Shown here one piece after another: positions 8,569-17,541 of a stretch of DNA of 64,000 nt. This DNA comes from Gemmiger sp. An87. Its GTDB lineage: Bacteria > Bacillota > Clostridia > Oscillospirales > Ruminococcaceae. The stretch lies in NCBI RefSeq assembly GCF_002159185.1, contig NZ_NFHD01000012.1:34705-98704 (forward strand). The letters run 5' to 3'. The stretch's first letter is position 1, and each line of letters starts with the position of its first letter. Both the position numbers and the translations under genes were made by a program. A model generated the notes under the pieces. The model did no database searches, had not been told where the DNA came from, and was given only the letters and a program-made list of their open reading frames with translations.

Positions 8569-9564
8569 ATGAAACGAATCGCGCTTATTCTTGCCAAGCT
8601 GTTTGCCGTCTGCGCCGCTCTTGGGCTGTGCATCGTGCTGTATCTGTTCAGCGTGGGGTACTTTGACCCCCAGCCCACCATCGGTTACCTGCACTCTCCC
8701 AAGGAACTGCCCTATGTGGACCTGGATGCACTGGAGGACCGCTTTGCAGAAAACGGAGTCCGCTTTCTTTTGGGGGACGAATCCGCCGACTATGAGCCCG
8801 CCGCCCGGGAATTGATTGACCAGGGCGCACAGGTACTGATCGTGAGCGAGGATGAGGACATTCTGGACCCGGCGCTTCTGCGCCTTGCCCGCCGCCACAA
8901 CGTGCCGCTGGTGGTGGTCGGCCGCAGCCCTCAGCTGCAGGAGATGGAGGATTACGACAAGCTGTGGTATGTGGGCAGCAATCCCGCACTGGGCGGCGAG
9001 CTGCTGGGCGAAGAGATGGCCATGGGCTTCCGCAGCGGCGCCATTGCGGACGCAAACGGCGATCTGCTGCTGCAGTACAGCCTTTATCTGAGTGACATCG
9101 GCCCCTATCACCAGGCACTGAGCTACTATGCCCTGCAGGAGTGCGAGCATTACGGGGTATATTCCAACCTTCTGGAATACCTGGATGAGAACGACGATCC
9201 TCTGCCCTTCACCGCCGAAGCGCTGGCGGGGCAGCAAAAGCCGGAACTGCTTTTGTGCACCACCGCCGAGGATGCCCGGTTCCTGTATGACCTGGCCGGG
9301 CAGCTGGGCTGGCTGGAGGGCGACGCGCCGGTGCGCATTGCCGCCGTGGCCGAAAATTCCGAACTGGCTCAGGCCCTGGTGGACGACGGCATTGCCATGG
9401 CTGCTACATATTATGACATTGACCAGATTACTCAGGTGGCAGGGCAGCTGGCGCTGAATGCGCTGGACAGCCAGTTCGCAGGCCAGGGCCTGGAGCTGCA
9501 GCCCGACGAGACCGGCCGCTTCTTCATTCCCTTCGGCCTGGTCACCACCCTTGAAACCGAATAA
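8569..9564 (+). CDS. Membrane-anchored substrate-binding-like protein
   Basis: 331 residues with one N-terminal membrane segment (about 5-28) and no lipobox, then a periplasmic-binding-protein-type domain of two alpha/beta lobes (YLHSPKELPYVDL, QGAQVLIVSEDEDILDPALLRLARRHNVPLVVVGRSP). This fold binds sugars in the galactose/ribose family. No ABC permease or ATPase is adjacent, so it may be a sensor working with the AraC gene just upstream rather than a transporter part. The start follows CAGGAGACCTGCCA. Confidence 0.65.
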   Translation: MKRIALILAKLFAVCAALGLCIVLYLFSVGYFDPQPTIGYLHSPKELPYVDLDALEDRFAENGVRFLLGDESADYEPAARELIDQGAQVLIVSEDEDILDPALLRLARRHNVPLVVVGRSPQLQEMEDYDKLWYVGSNPALGGELLGEEMAMGFRSGAIADANGDLLLQYSLYLSDIGPYHQALSYYALQECEHYGVYSNLLEYLDENDDPLPFTAEALAGQQKPELLLCTTAEDARFLYDLAGQLGWLEGDAPVRIAAVAENSELAQALVDDGIAMAATYYDIDQITQVAGQLALNALDSQFAGQGLELQPDETGRFFIPFGLVTTLETE

Positions 9565-9579
9565 AAAAGGAGCGTTTTT

Positions 9580-10941
9580 GTGCCCATTCACAAGAATTCC
9601 ATCATTCCATTGACCATCGAGAGCCTTTCCAGCGACGGCAGCGGCGTGGCCCATTACGAAGGCAAGGCGGTATTTGTGCCCGCCACCGCTCCCGGTGATG
9701 TGCTGAACGCCCGCATCGTGAAGGACATGGGCCGCTATTCCTTCGCCATCGTGGAGGAGATGCTTCAGCCCTCTCCCGCCCACATCGAGCCGGACTGCCC
9801 GGTGTGCAAGCCCTGCGGCGGCTGCTGCTTCCGTCATCTGAACTACGAGACCGAGGCCCGGGCAAAGCAAAGCTTTGTGGAGGATGCCTTCCGGCGCATC
9901 GGCGGGCTGGATACCCCAGTGCTGCCCATTCTTCCCTCTCCGCTGGAGGAACGGTACCGCAACAAGGTCCAGTTCCCGGTGGGATTGGATGCGGAGGGCC
10001 ATGTGATCGCCGGCTTCTACGCAGGCCGCACCCACCGCATTGTCCCCTGTGCCGACTGCAAGCTGCAGCCTTCTGAACTGAATCAGATCGCCGCATTTGT
10101 ATGCGAGTTTATGGAAGCCCACAGCATTGCCCCCTATCAGGAGGAAAAGCACATCGGCCTTGTGCGCCACATCTTTTTGCGCAAGGGCTGGCACAGCGGC
10201 GAGATCCTGGTCTGCCTGGTGGTCAACGGCCGCAAGCTGCCCCATGCCCAAGAGCTGTGCGCGGCGCTGACCGAACAGTTTCCCGCCATCCGCAGCATCG
10301 TTCTGAATGTGAACCGTCAGAAAACCAACGTGATCACCGGTCTGGAGAATATTTCCCTGTACGGCCCCGGTTACATCGAAGATACCCTGTGCGGCGTGCC
10401 CGTGCGGCTGGGGCCGCTCTCCTTCTATCAGGTGAACACCCCTGCCGCCGAGCAGCTGTACGGTGTGGCCCGGCAGTTTGCCCAGCTGGAGCCCGGCGAC
10501 ACCCTGCTGGACCTTTACTGCGGCATGGGCACCATCGGGCTTTCCATGGCGGCGGACTGCAAGGAGCTGATTGGTGTGGAGATCATCCCCGAGGCGGTGG
10601 AGAGTGCCAAGCTCAATGCGGCCGCCATGGGCGTGGAAAACGCCCGCTTCTTCTGCGCCGACGCAGGCAAAGCTGCCGCAAAGCTGGCGGACGAGGGTCT
10701 GCGGCCGGATGTGGTCTGCCTGGACCCGCCCCGCAAGGGCTGTGATGAGGCGACCCTGAACGCGGTGATCGCCATGGGGCCCCGGCGCATCGTAATGGTG
10801 AGCTGCAACCCGGCCACCGCCGCCCGGGACTGCCGGTATCTGGCCGACCGGGGCTATCGCCCGCTGCGGGCCCAGCCCGCGGACCTGTTCCCCCGCACCA
10901 AGCATTGTGAGTGCGTGATCGAGCTGGTCCGGGAAAACTGA
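9580..10941 (+). CDS. rlmD: 23S rRNA (uracil-1939-C5)-methyltransferase
   Basis: 453-residue SAM-dependent RNA methylase. It has an N-terminal TRAM domain (about 1-65), an Fe-S cysteine cluster in CPVCKPCGGCCF (near 72-83), and a Rossmann methylase domain with LLDLYCGMGTIGLS and the catalytic VSCNPAT motif near the C-terminus. The start is GTG 9580, 8 nt after AAAAAGGAGC. The gene is 15 nt behind the binding-protein gene. RlmCD with two target uracils is the alternative usual for Firmicutes. Confidence 0.9.
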   Translation: MPIHKNSIIPLTIESLSSDGSGVAHYEGKAVFVPATAPGDVLNARIVKDMGRYSFAIVEEMLQPSPAHIEPDCPVCKPCGGCCFRHLNYETEARAKQSFVEDAFRRIGGLDTPVLPILPSPLEERYRNKVQFPVGLDAEGHVIAGFYAGRTHRIVPCADCKLQPSELNQIAAFVCEFMEAHSIAPYQEEKHIGLVRHIFLRKGWHSGEILVCLVVNGRKLPHAQELCAALTEQFPAIRSIVLNVNRQKTNVITGLENISLYGPGYIEDTLCGVPVRLGPLSFYQVNTPAAEQLYGVARQFAQLEPGDTLLDLYCGMGTIGLSMAADCKELIGVEIIPEAVESAKLNAAAMGVENARFFCADAGKAAAKLADEGLRPDVVCLDPPRKGCDEATLNAVIAMGPRRIVMVSCNPATAARDCRYLADRGYRPLRAQPADLFPRTKHCECVIELVREN

Positions 10942-10965
10942 TTTTTTCAATCGTAAGACGAAACA

Positions 10966-11003
10966 AAAAGGCACACAGCCGGGTAACGGGCTGCGTGCCT
11001 TTT
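10966..11003. terminator. Bidirectional terminator
   Basis: AAAAGGCAC stem with GTGCCTTTT, between the convergent rlmD and copA genes. Confidence 0.8.
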
Positions 11004-11019
11004 CTGTTTGCTCTGCGGC

Positions 11020-11226
11020 TTATTCGATGCCGGTCACTTCATAGCCTGCCTCAGTCACGGCGGCGGCCAGGGTCTCGTTGGGCACATCGGCACTCAGGGT
11101 CACCCGGGCGCACTTGCCTTCCAGGTCGGCCACGGCCTGAACGCCCTCGATGGCATTCAGGGCCTTTTCCACGTGGGCGGTGCAGTGGTGGCACATCATG
11201 CCCTCAATGTGAATCGTCTTTTCCAT
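11020..11226 (-). CDS. copZ: Internal start for a free CopZ-like copper chaperone
   Basis: Within the copA frame an ATG at 11226 follows AAAGGAG at 8-nt spacing and would yield a 68-residue protein with the GMMCHHC copper site. Size and sequence match an ordinary copZ. The site codes for Lys-Gly-Val in the fused reading. Either ribosomes start here to give separate chaperone as well as fusion, or a former copA stop was lost and the old copZ signal remains. Confidence 0.6.
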   Translation of the reverse strand: MEKTIHIEGMMCHHCTAHVEKALNAIEGVQAVADLEGKCARVTLSADVPNETLAAAVTEAGYEVTGIE

Positions 11227-13572
11227 GTGTAAAACTCCTTTCGGCGGCTGTGCCGCGGGAATATGAGGGGTTGCCTCCTCACTGGGCAGGGCGGCGGATT
11301 CCGCCCGGCTTGCTTTGAAGAAGTTGAGCCGCAGCGCGTTGGATACCACACACACGCTGGAAAGGCTCATGGCGGCGGCCCCGATCATGGGGTTCAGCAC
11401 CAGACCAAGGCTGTAGAACACACCGGCCGCCACCGGAATGCCGATGCTGTTGTAGAAGAAGGCCCAGAACAGGTTCTCCCGAATGGTACGAATGGTAGCC
11501 CGGGACAGCCGCAGCGCGTTCACCAGGTCCCACAGGTCGCTCTTCATCAGCACCACGTCAGCGCTGTCAATGGCCACGTCGGTGCCCGCACCAATAGCGA
11601 TGCCCACATCTGCACGGGCAAGGGCCGGGGCGTCGTTCACACCGTCGCCCACCATGGCCACCCGACGGCCCTGGGACTGCAACGCCCGCACCTGGGCTTC
11701 CTTGTCCTGGGGCAGCACCTCGGCCACCACCTGCTCAATGCCCAGGCGGCTCTGGATGGCCGCGGCCGTGCGGGCATTGTCGCCGGTGAGCATAACCACG
11801 CTCAGGCCCATGGCCTTCAGCTGACGGATGGCCGCCGCGCTGGTGGGCTTGATGGGGTCTGCCGCCGCCACGATGCCCAGCAGCCGTTTGCCGCTGGCAA
11901 AGAACAGCGGGGTCTTTCCCTGCCGGGCCAGCTCCTCGGCCCTCTTTTCCGCATCGCCCATCTCCACGCCGGACTCCTGCATCAGCCGGGCATTGCCCGC
12001 CAGATATTCCACGCCGCCCAGGGTAGCCTGCAGACCCCGGCCGGGCAGCGCCTCAAACCGCTCCGGACTGGGCAGCTCGGCACCCTCCGCCGCACTCAAA
12101 ATCGCCTCGGCCAGTGGGTGCTCGCTGGGCTTTTCCAGGCTGGCGGCCAGGCCCAGCAGCTCGCCCTCGCTCTGGCCCGCCAGCGGGATCAGATCGGTGA
12201 GCACGGGCTTGCCTGCGGTGATGGTGCCGGTCTTGTCCAGCACCACGGTGTCGATCTTATGGGCGTTTTCCAGCGCCTCGGCATTTTTATAAAGGATGTT
12301 CAGCCGGGCACCCTTGCCGGTGCCTACCATAATGGCCACCGGGGTGGCCAGGCCCAGCGCACAGGGACAGCTGATGACCAGCACCGAAATGGCCCGTGCC
12401 AGCGCAAACTCCAGTCCCTGGCCCAACAGCATCCAGACCACAAAGGCCAGCAAAGCGATGCCCATGACCACCGGCACGAAAACGCCGCTGACCCGGTCGG
12501 CCAGCTTGGCGATGGGTGCCTTGGTGGCGGCGGCATCCTGTACCAGGGCAATAATCTGGGCAAGTGTGGTATCCTCGCCCACCTTTTGAGCCTGGAAGGT
12601 AAAGCTTCCCGCCTTGTTCAGCGAGGCGGCGATGACCTTGTCGCCGGGTCCTTTCTCCACCGGGATGCTCTCGCCGGTGACGGCGGCCTCGTCCACACTG
12701 GACAGGCCGGTCAGCACTACGCCATCCACCGGGATGCGCATGCCGGGCTTGATGACCACGGTATCACCCACAGCCACCTCAGCCGCCGGGATCTCCACCT
12801 CCTGTCCCTGCCGCAGTACCAGCGCGGTCTTGGGGGCAAGGTCCATCAGTGCCCGGATGGAGGCACTGGTGCGCCCCTTGGCCCGCGCCTCCAGATATTT
12901 GCCCAGGGTGATCAGGGTGAGAATCGTTCCGGCGGACTCAAAATACAGGTCCATCCGGTAGCGGTCCACCAGAGCCAGGTCTCCGATGCCCAAGCCCCAG
13001 CCGATGCGGTACAGAGCGAACACGCCATAGATCACCGCCGCGCCGCTGCCCAGGGCAATCAGGCTGTCCATGTTGGGCGAGCGGTGCCACAGGCTTTTCA
13101 GGCCCACCTGATAAAATTTTCGGTTTAAATAAAGGATGGGCAGCACCAGCAGCAGCTGGGTCAGCGCAAAGGGCACCGCACCCGCCTGCCCGTGCATCCA
13201 GGCAGGCAGCGGCAGGCCCATCATGTGGCCCATGGACACGTACATCAGCGGTACTAAAAATACCAGTGAAGCAATGAGCCGGTGCTTCATTCCGGCCAGT
13301 TCGGCGGCCACCGGGTCTTCTTCGGTTGTCTGCTGCCCGGCCGTCTTTGCAGCCGCCGGGGCATTTGCCGGGCTTGCGCCGTAGCCTGCCTGCTCCACCG
13401 CCTTGCAGATGCCCGCGGCATCCAGCGCGGTCTCGTCGTACTCCACCTGCATGGAATTGGCCAGCAGGTTCACCTGGGCGCTTTTCACGCCAGGCAGCTT
13501 GTTCACCGCCCGCTCCACTGCTGCAGAGCAGGCCGCGCAGCTCATGCCGGTCACGTTATACTTTTCCTTCAC
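11020..13572 (-). CDS. copA: Copper-exporting P1B ATPase fused to a C-terminal CopZ domain
   Basis: 850-residue Cu(I) exporter. In order: N-terminal metal-binding domain (MSCAAC, Cys12/Cys15), membrane helices, actuator TGES (299-302), the transport motif CPC (402-404), phosphorylation motif DKTGT (446-450), and YN and MSLSS motifs in the last helices that mark Cu(I) pumps. After about residue 780 it runs in frame into a second metal-binding domain (GMMCHHC) identical in layout to a free CopZ. No stop codon separates the two. I choose GTG 13572, which has GGGGGGAAG at correct distance; GTG 13587 would lie inside that site. It follows a cysteine-rich XRE regulator by 59 nt. Confidence 0.9.
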   Translation of the reverse strand: MKEKYNVTGMSCAACSAAVERAVNKLPGVKSAQVNLLANSMQVEYDETALDAAGICKAVEQAGYGASPANAPAAAKTAGQQTTEEDPVAAELAGMKHRLIASLVFLVPLMYVSMGHMMGLPLPAWMHGQAGAVPFALTQLLLVLPILYLNRKFYQVGLKSLWHRSPNMDSLIALGSGAAVIYGVFALYRIGWGLGIGDLALVDRYRMDLYFESAGTILTLITLGKYLEARAKGRTSASIRALMDLAPKTALVLRQGQEVEIPAAEVAVGDTVVIKPGMRIPVDGVVLTGLSSVDEAAVTGESIPVEKGPGDKVIAASLNKAGSFTFQAQKVGEDTTLAQIIALVQDAAATKAPIAKLADRVSGVFVPVVMGIALLAFVVWMLLGQGLEFALARAISVLVISCPCALGLATPVAIMVGTGKGARLNILYKNAEALENAHKIDTVVLDKTGTITAGKPVLTDLIPLAGQSEGELLGLAASLEKPSEHPLAEAILSAAEGAELPSPERFEALPGRGLQATLGGVEYLAGNARLMQESGVEMGDAEKRAEELARQGKTPLFFASGKRLLGIVAAADPIKPTSAAAIRQLKAMGLSVVMLTGDNARTAAAIQSRLGIEQVVAEVLPQDKEAQVRALQSQGRRVAMVGDGVNDAPALARADVGIAIGAGTDVAIDSADVVLMKSDLWDLVNALRLSRATIRTIRENLFWAFFYNSIGIPVAAGVFYSLGLVLNPMIGAAAMSLSSVCVVSNALRLNFFKASRAESAALPSEEATPHIPAAQPPKGVLHMEKTIHIEGMMCHHCTAHVEKALNAIEGVQAVADLEGKCARVTLSADVPNETLAAAVTEAGYEVTGIE

Positions 13573-13631
13573 AGAGCTTCCCCCCACTTCTTGAATGGAT
13601 TCCGGTTCTATTATAGCGCCTTCTTCGCTTC

Positions 13632-14783
13632 TTACACAATGGAAGTGCAGTTTGAATCACACTCTGTTTTTTCAACTCTGATTCCAGTTATGCAGGAGTT
13701 TTCCTCCACGCGGGCGGTCTGTACCGCCTGCTCCAACCGTTCTACCGCTCGCCGCCAGGCCGGTTGTTCGGTAAGCTGGGCGGGCAGATTCGCTTCGGTG
13801 AGCATCTGCAGCGCATTCTTCATCAAAAATGCTCTGCTCACACCCCCATTACAGGCCGGGCAGCTGCCGCTGCAGTCCCCCTCAGGGTACCGGATACTGT
13901 CGGCCACAAACCGCTCGGTCTCCCGCTGGGCCTCTTCCCACCGGCCAAGGCCTGCATACAGCTCTATCCGGCGCAGCGAAGCCACCCGTCCGATGCCCTG
14001 CCCGCCCTCCGGGTCCGGGAATTGCTCGATCAGCCGGTCGATCCGGTCCAGCAGCTCCAACTGCTTTTGTTCGTCGCCCCGCTGTTTGGCAATGTTGGCA
14101 AGCCCCAGCAGGCTGAGTTGGGCATTGTGCAGATGAACGGAAAGGTTCGCGGTCTCCAGCTGTTCGGCCTCGTCCAGCTTGCCCTGCCGCAGCAGGATGG
14201 AGGCCCGCATGTTCTGCGCATCCTGATTGCAGCCGGGCAACCGGTCCAGCGTTGCCATAGCATCATCCAGCCGGTCCTCCAGCACATACAATCCTGCCAG
14301 TGACAGCAGCGCCGCCCGCTGGCTCTCTTCGTCTGCAAGCTCACAGGCCCGCTCCATCAGCTGGATGGCCCGGCGTAGCTGCCTGCTGGCCTGCCCCTCC
14401 TGGCCGCTCACCGCCAGATATTTGGCATACAGCCCGCCGCAGCGAAACGCCAGATACAGATCGCCGGGATATTCCCGCAGCCGTCCCTCGCAGAAATCCC
14501 AGGCCTTCTGCCATTTGCCCGCCTGGAACATGCACTCGGCGGTCTCGCCCAGCGCGTCCACCTCCTGCTCGGTAAGCTGGGGCTTGAAGTCCAGCAGCTC
14601 GTCCGGCGTGCAGTCCAGCGCACGAGCCAGCGGGCAGAGCAGCGCCACATCCGGCAGGGCGCTGGCGGTCTCCCATTTGCTCACCGCCGCGCTGCTCACC
14701 CCCACCAGCTGTGCCAGCTGCTCCTGGGTCATGCCCTTGGCCCGGCGTTTTGCCTGAATCACCTTTCCCATGTTCTGTTCCAT
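13632..14783 (-). CDS. XRE-family regulator with TPR-like region and Cys-rich tail
   Basis: 383 residues. The N-terminal helix-turn-helix (about 5-62, MTQEQLAQLVGVSSAAVSKWE) is followed by helical TPR-like repeats (about 75-290). The C-terminal part holds Cys304, Cys308 and Cys311 (CSGSCPAC) and later Cys364, Cys375 and Cys379. It is upstream of copA on the same strand with 59 nt between them, and no CsoR or CopY gene is present, so a metal-sensing role is plausible but unproven. The start at 14783 has a moderate AAAGGGG site. Confidence 0.75.
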   Translation of the reverse strand: MEQNMGKVIQAKRRAKGMTQEQLAQLVGVSSAAVSKWETASALPDVALLCPLARALDCTPDELLDFKPQLTEQEVDALGETAECMFQAGKWQKAWDFCEGRLREYPGDLYLAFRCGGLYAKYLAVSGQEGQASRQLRRAIQLMERACELADEESQRAALLSLAGLYVLEDRLDDAMATLDRLPGCNQDAQNMRASILLRQGKLDEAEQLETANLSVHLHNAQLSLLGLANIAKQRGDEQKQLELLDRIDRLIEQFPDPEGGQGIGRVASLRRIELYAGLGRWEEAQRETERFVADSIRYPEGDCSGSCPACNGGVSRAFLMKNALQMLTEANLPAQLTEQPAWRRAVERLEQAVQTARVEENSCITGIRVEKTECDSNCTSIV

Positions 14784-14940
14784 TTTCTTCGCCCCTTTCC
14801 CGGCTTTGGCCGCTCATCGATTGTCGTTTGTTCTGATTTTATGCTACCACGGTTTCCGCTTCGGCACAATGGAGCCATTTTCCGAACAGCAGTTGAAAAA
14901 GAGGAGCAAAATTCCATATTTCATTGAAAAATCCGTGCAG

Positions 14941-14972
14941 AAAAGGCACAGGGCAAATCCCCTGTGCCTTTT
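14941..14972. terminator. Terminator after prfB
   Basis: AAAAGGCACAGGG stem with CCCTGTGCCTTTT, symmetric, between prfB and the XRE gene. Confidence 0.8.
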
Positions 14973-15005
14973 GTCGATTGGTATGGATGCCGGTGGGTGG
15001 GACGA

Positions 15006-16127
15006 TTATACGTCCTGCAGCTCGCCCCGGCTGGCAGCCTTCAGATAGGCATTGATGAAGCCGTCCAGATCGCCGTCCATCACAGCCTGCACGTTGCCGC
15101 TCTCGTAACCGGTGCGGTGGTCCTTAACCATGGTGTAGGGCATGAACACGTAGCTGCGGATCTGGTGGCCCCAGGCAATCTCCTTCTGAACGCCCTTGAT
15201 GTCGCTGATCTTATCCAGGTGCTCCTGCTCCTTGATCTGATACAGCTTGGAAGCCAGCATCTTCATGGCGGTGTCGCGGTTCTGGAACTGGCTGCGTTCG
15301 GTCTGGCAGCTCACCACGATGCCGGTGGGCTTATGAATCAGACGAACCGCAGAAGAGGTCTTGTTGATGTGCTGACCGCCGGCGCCGGAGGAACGGAACA
15401 CCTGCATCTCAATATCCTCGGGGCGGATGTCCACCTGGATGCTGTCGTCCATCTCAGGCATGACCTCCAGAGAGGCAAAGCTGGTCTGGCGGCGGCTCTG
15501 GCTGTCGAAGGGAGACACACGCACCAGACGGTGCACGCCGTTCTCGCTCTTCAGCATACCGTAGGCGTTGGGGCCCTCCACCAGGATGGAAGCACTCTTC
15601 AGACCGGCCTCGTCGCCGTCCTGATAGTCCAGAGTGGAAACCTTGTAGCCGTGGGCCACACCCCAGCGGTTGTACATACGGAACAGCATATCGGCCCAGT
15701 CCTGAGCCTCGGTGCCGCCGGTGCCCGCATGGAAGGTAAGGATGGCGTTGTTTTTATCGTACTCACCGCTGAGCAGGGTGATCATCTGCAGCTCGTCCAC
15801 CGCATGAGCCACCGCCTCCACGGCGCTCTCGGCCTCGGGAATCAGATCCGGGTCGTTCTCTTCCTCGCACAGCAGCAGCATGGTCTCGGCATCGTCGTAC
15901 AGGCTCTTCAGCTTGGTGTAGCGCTCCAGTTTGCCCTTCAGCGAGCTCATCTCGGCAAACACCTTCTGGCTGGCCTCGGCGTCATCGTAAAAGCCGGGCA
16001 TGGTCATCTTGTGCTCCAGCTCGGCCACCCGCTTCTCGCTGGCGGCGATGGCCAGGGCATCGCCCAGCTCGTCCACCGCATTCTTGTGGCCGCCCATCTG
16101 CATTTTCAATTCGTCGATCGTGATCAT
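15006..16127 (-). CDS. prfB: Peptide chain release factor 2
   Basis: 373-residue release factor that reads UGA and UAA. It has the catalytic GGQ (250-252, SSGAGGQHINK) and the RF2 stop-recognition tripeptide SPF (205-207). The frame runs uninterrupted from ATG 16127 through the region where many bacteria have the in-frame UGA and +1 programmed frameshift near codon 25. The N-terminus reads GDALAIAASEKR there, so the autoregulatory shift is absent. An AAAGG site precedes the start. Confidence 0.95.
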   Translation of the reverse strand: MITIDELKMQMGGHKNAVDELGDALAIAASEKRVAELEHKMTMPGFYDDAEASQKVFAEMSSLKGKLERYTKLKSLYDDAETMLLLCEEENDPDLIPEAESAVEAVAHAVDELQMITLLSGEYDKNNAILTFHAGTGGTEAQDWADMLFRMYNRWGVAHGYKVSTLDYQDGDEAGLKSASILVEGPNAYGMLKSENGVHRLVRVSPFDSQSRRQTSFASLEVMPEMDDSIQVDIRPEDIEMQVFRSSGAGGQHINKTSSAVRLIHKPTGIVVSCQTERSQFQNRDTAMKMLASKLYQIKEQEHLDKISDIKGVQKEIAWGHQIRSYVFMPYTMVKDHRTGYESGNVQAVMDGDLDGFINAYLKAASRGELQDV

Positions 16128-16313
16128 ATGGGAAAACCTTTCTGTTATAGAATATACATTAATACAAACTTATACAGCTATCAGCATACCAAAAAATTTT
16201 ATCAAAAGCAAGGGGGAAGCCACTTCCCCGCGGGATTTTTGTTTTGCAATTTCCGGCGTTTTGCGTTAAAATGTGTTTACATGTATTTTTCCCCACCTGG
16301 GAGGTTTATTTAT

Positions 16314-17375
16314 ATGTCTAATTACATCGGCTGCAAGTGCCCTGTGTGCCAGCAGCCCTTCACCGAAACCGACGATATCGTGGTCTGCCCCGAGTGCGGC
16401 GCGCCTTACCACCGGGCCTGCTACCAGAAGCAGGGCGGCTGCGTGTATGCGTCCAAGCACGGCACCGGTTTTGAATGGAAACCGGACCCCGCCGCCAGCC
16501 AGGCAGCGGAAGCGGGCCGGGCGGATTCCGCCCGCTATTCCGACCCGCAGCTGGCCTGCCCGGTATGTGGTGCGCCCAACCCGGCCACCGGCCTGTTCTG
16601 CGAAAACTGTGGTGCACCGCTGCGCGGAACACCGGACCGGCGCGGTCCGGCCGCTGGTCAGACTCCCCCGCCGCCCTACGGCGGCTTTGGCGGGCAGATT
16701 CCGCCTCAGTATGGCCCCGGCTCCGGCCAGCAGGACCCCTTCGCCCCCAATGAGCCGGATTACTCCAATCCCTTCGGCGCCTTTCAGGCCAACTTTGTTC
16801 CCGGCGGCCTGCGGGTGGACCCGGAGGAGGAGCTGGAGGGCGTGAAGGCCCGCCATTGGGCAGCTTATCTGGGCAAAAACGCCGCCTACTATCTAACCAA
16901 CTTCAAATCCATGCAGGCCACCGGCCGCAAGGTGTCGGCCTCCTTTGCTGCCTTCTTCTTCGGCCCCTTCTATTTCTTCTACCGCAAGATGTGGACCGAG
17001 GGCTTGGTGCTGCTGGCCATCAATGCGGTGCTGCGCATTCCTGTTGTGCTGCAGCTCATGGCCTATGCGGGCCATCCCATGGCGGCCGCCATTCCCGAAC
17101 AGCCTTTGAACATCCTGCTTGCGATATCCAGCACGCTGAACATCGTGCTCATGTTCCTGCAGGGAATGTTCGCTCTCTGGCTTTACCGCCGTCGTGGTGC
17201 GGCAAACATCCGCCGTATTCTGGAAACTTCCCAGAACGCAGACCCCACCGCCGCTCTGACCAAGGCCGGCGGTGTGAGCGTGGCAGGTGCTGTAATCAGT
17301 GTGGTCGCCTGCACCGCACTCATCTATGCCGTTTCCATGTTTGCACTGTGGCCGGTATTGACCACCATGCTGTAA
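16314..17375 (+). CDS. Zinc-ribbon/RING-like membrane protein
   Basis: 353 residues. The N-terminus has a prokaryotic RING-finger-1-type domain (about 4-40: CPVCQQPF, CPECGAPYHRACY) and a zinc ribbon (CPVCGAPNPATGLFCENCGAPL), then a Pro/Gly-rich linker. The C-terminal half (about 175-353) has at least three membrane segments and a DUF2628-like FFFGPFYFFYRKMW motif. Function is unknown; such proteins are common in Clostridia. The start ATG follows CTGGGAGG. Confidence 0.8.
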   Translation: MSNYIGCKCPVCQQPFTETDDIVVCPECGAPYHRACYQKQGGCVYASKHGTGFEWKPDPAASQAAEAGRADSARYSDPQLACPVCGAPNPATGLFCENCGAPLRGTPDRRGPAAGQTPPPPYGGFGGQIPPQYGPGSGQQDPFAPNEPDYSNPFGAFQANFVPGGLRVDPEEELEGVKARHWAAYLGKNAAYYLTNFKSMQATGRKVSASFAAFFFGPFYFFYRKMWTEGLVLLAINAVLRIPVVLQLMAYAGHPMAAAIPEQPLNILLAISSTLNIVLMFLQGMFALWLYRRRGAANIRRILETSQNADPTAALTKAGGVSVAGAVISVVACTALIYAVSMFALWPVLTTML

Positions 17376-17393
17376 GCACATAAAAAGCAAATC

Positions 17394-17427
17394 GATCCCC
17401 GGCGGCTGTATCCAACCGCCGGGGATC
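17394..17427 (+). terminator. Terminator after the zinc-ribbon membrane protein
   Basis: GATCCCCGGCGG stem closing CCGCCGGGGATC, followed by TTATTATT. Confidence 0.8.
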
Positions 17428-17452
17428 TTATTATTACTTTATATAGAGCGGA

Positions 17453-17491
17453 AAAGCGCCCGCCCCGGAGAACATCCAGGCCGGGCGCTTT
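17453..17491 (-). terminator. Terminator after cstA
   Basis: AAAGCGCCCGGCC stem with GGGCGGGCGCTTT and a T-rich tail on the minus strand. Confidence 0.7.
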
Positions 17492-17541
17492 GTCCTTGCT
17501 TTTGGGGTTGTTTATCCTTCCATCCGGATCAAAGACCGGAA

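Noticed and set aside
8374..10974. An 866-codon minus-strand frame opposite rlmD and the binding-protein gene
   Set aside because: Antisense shadow; no start signals.
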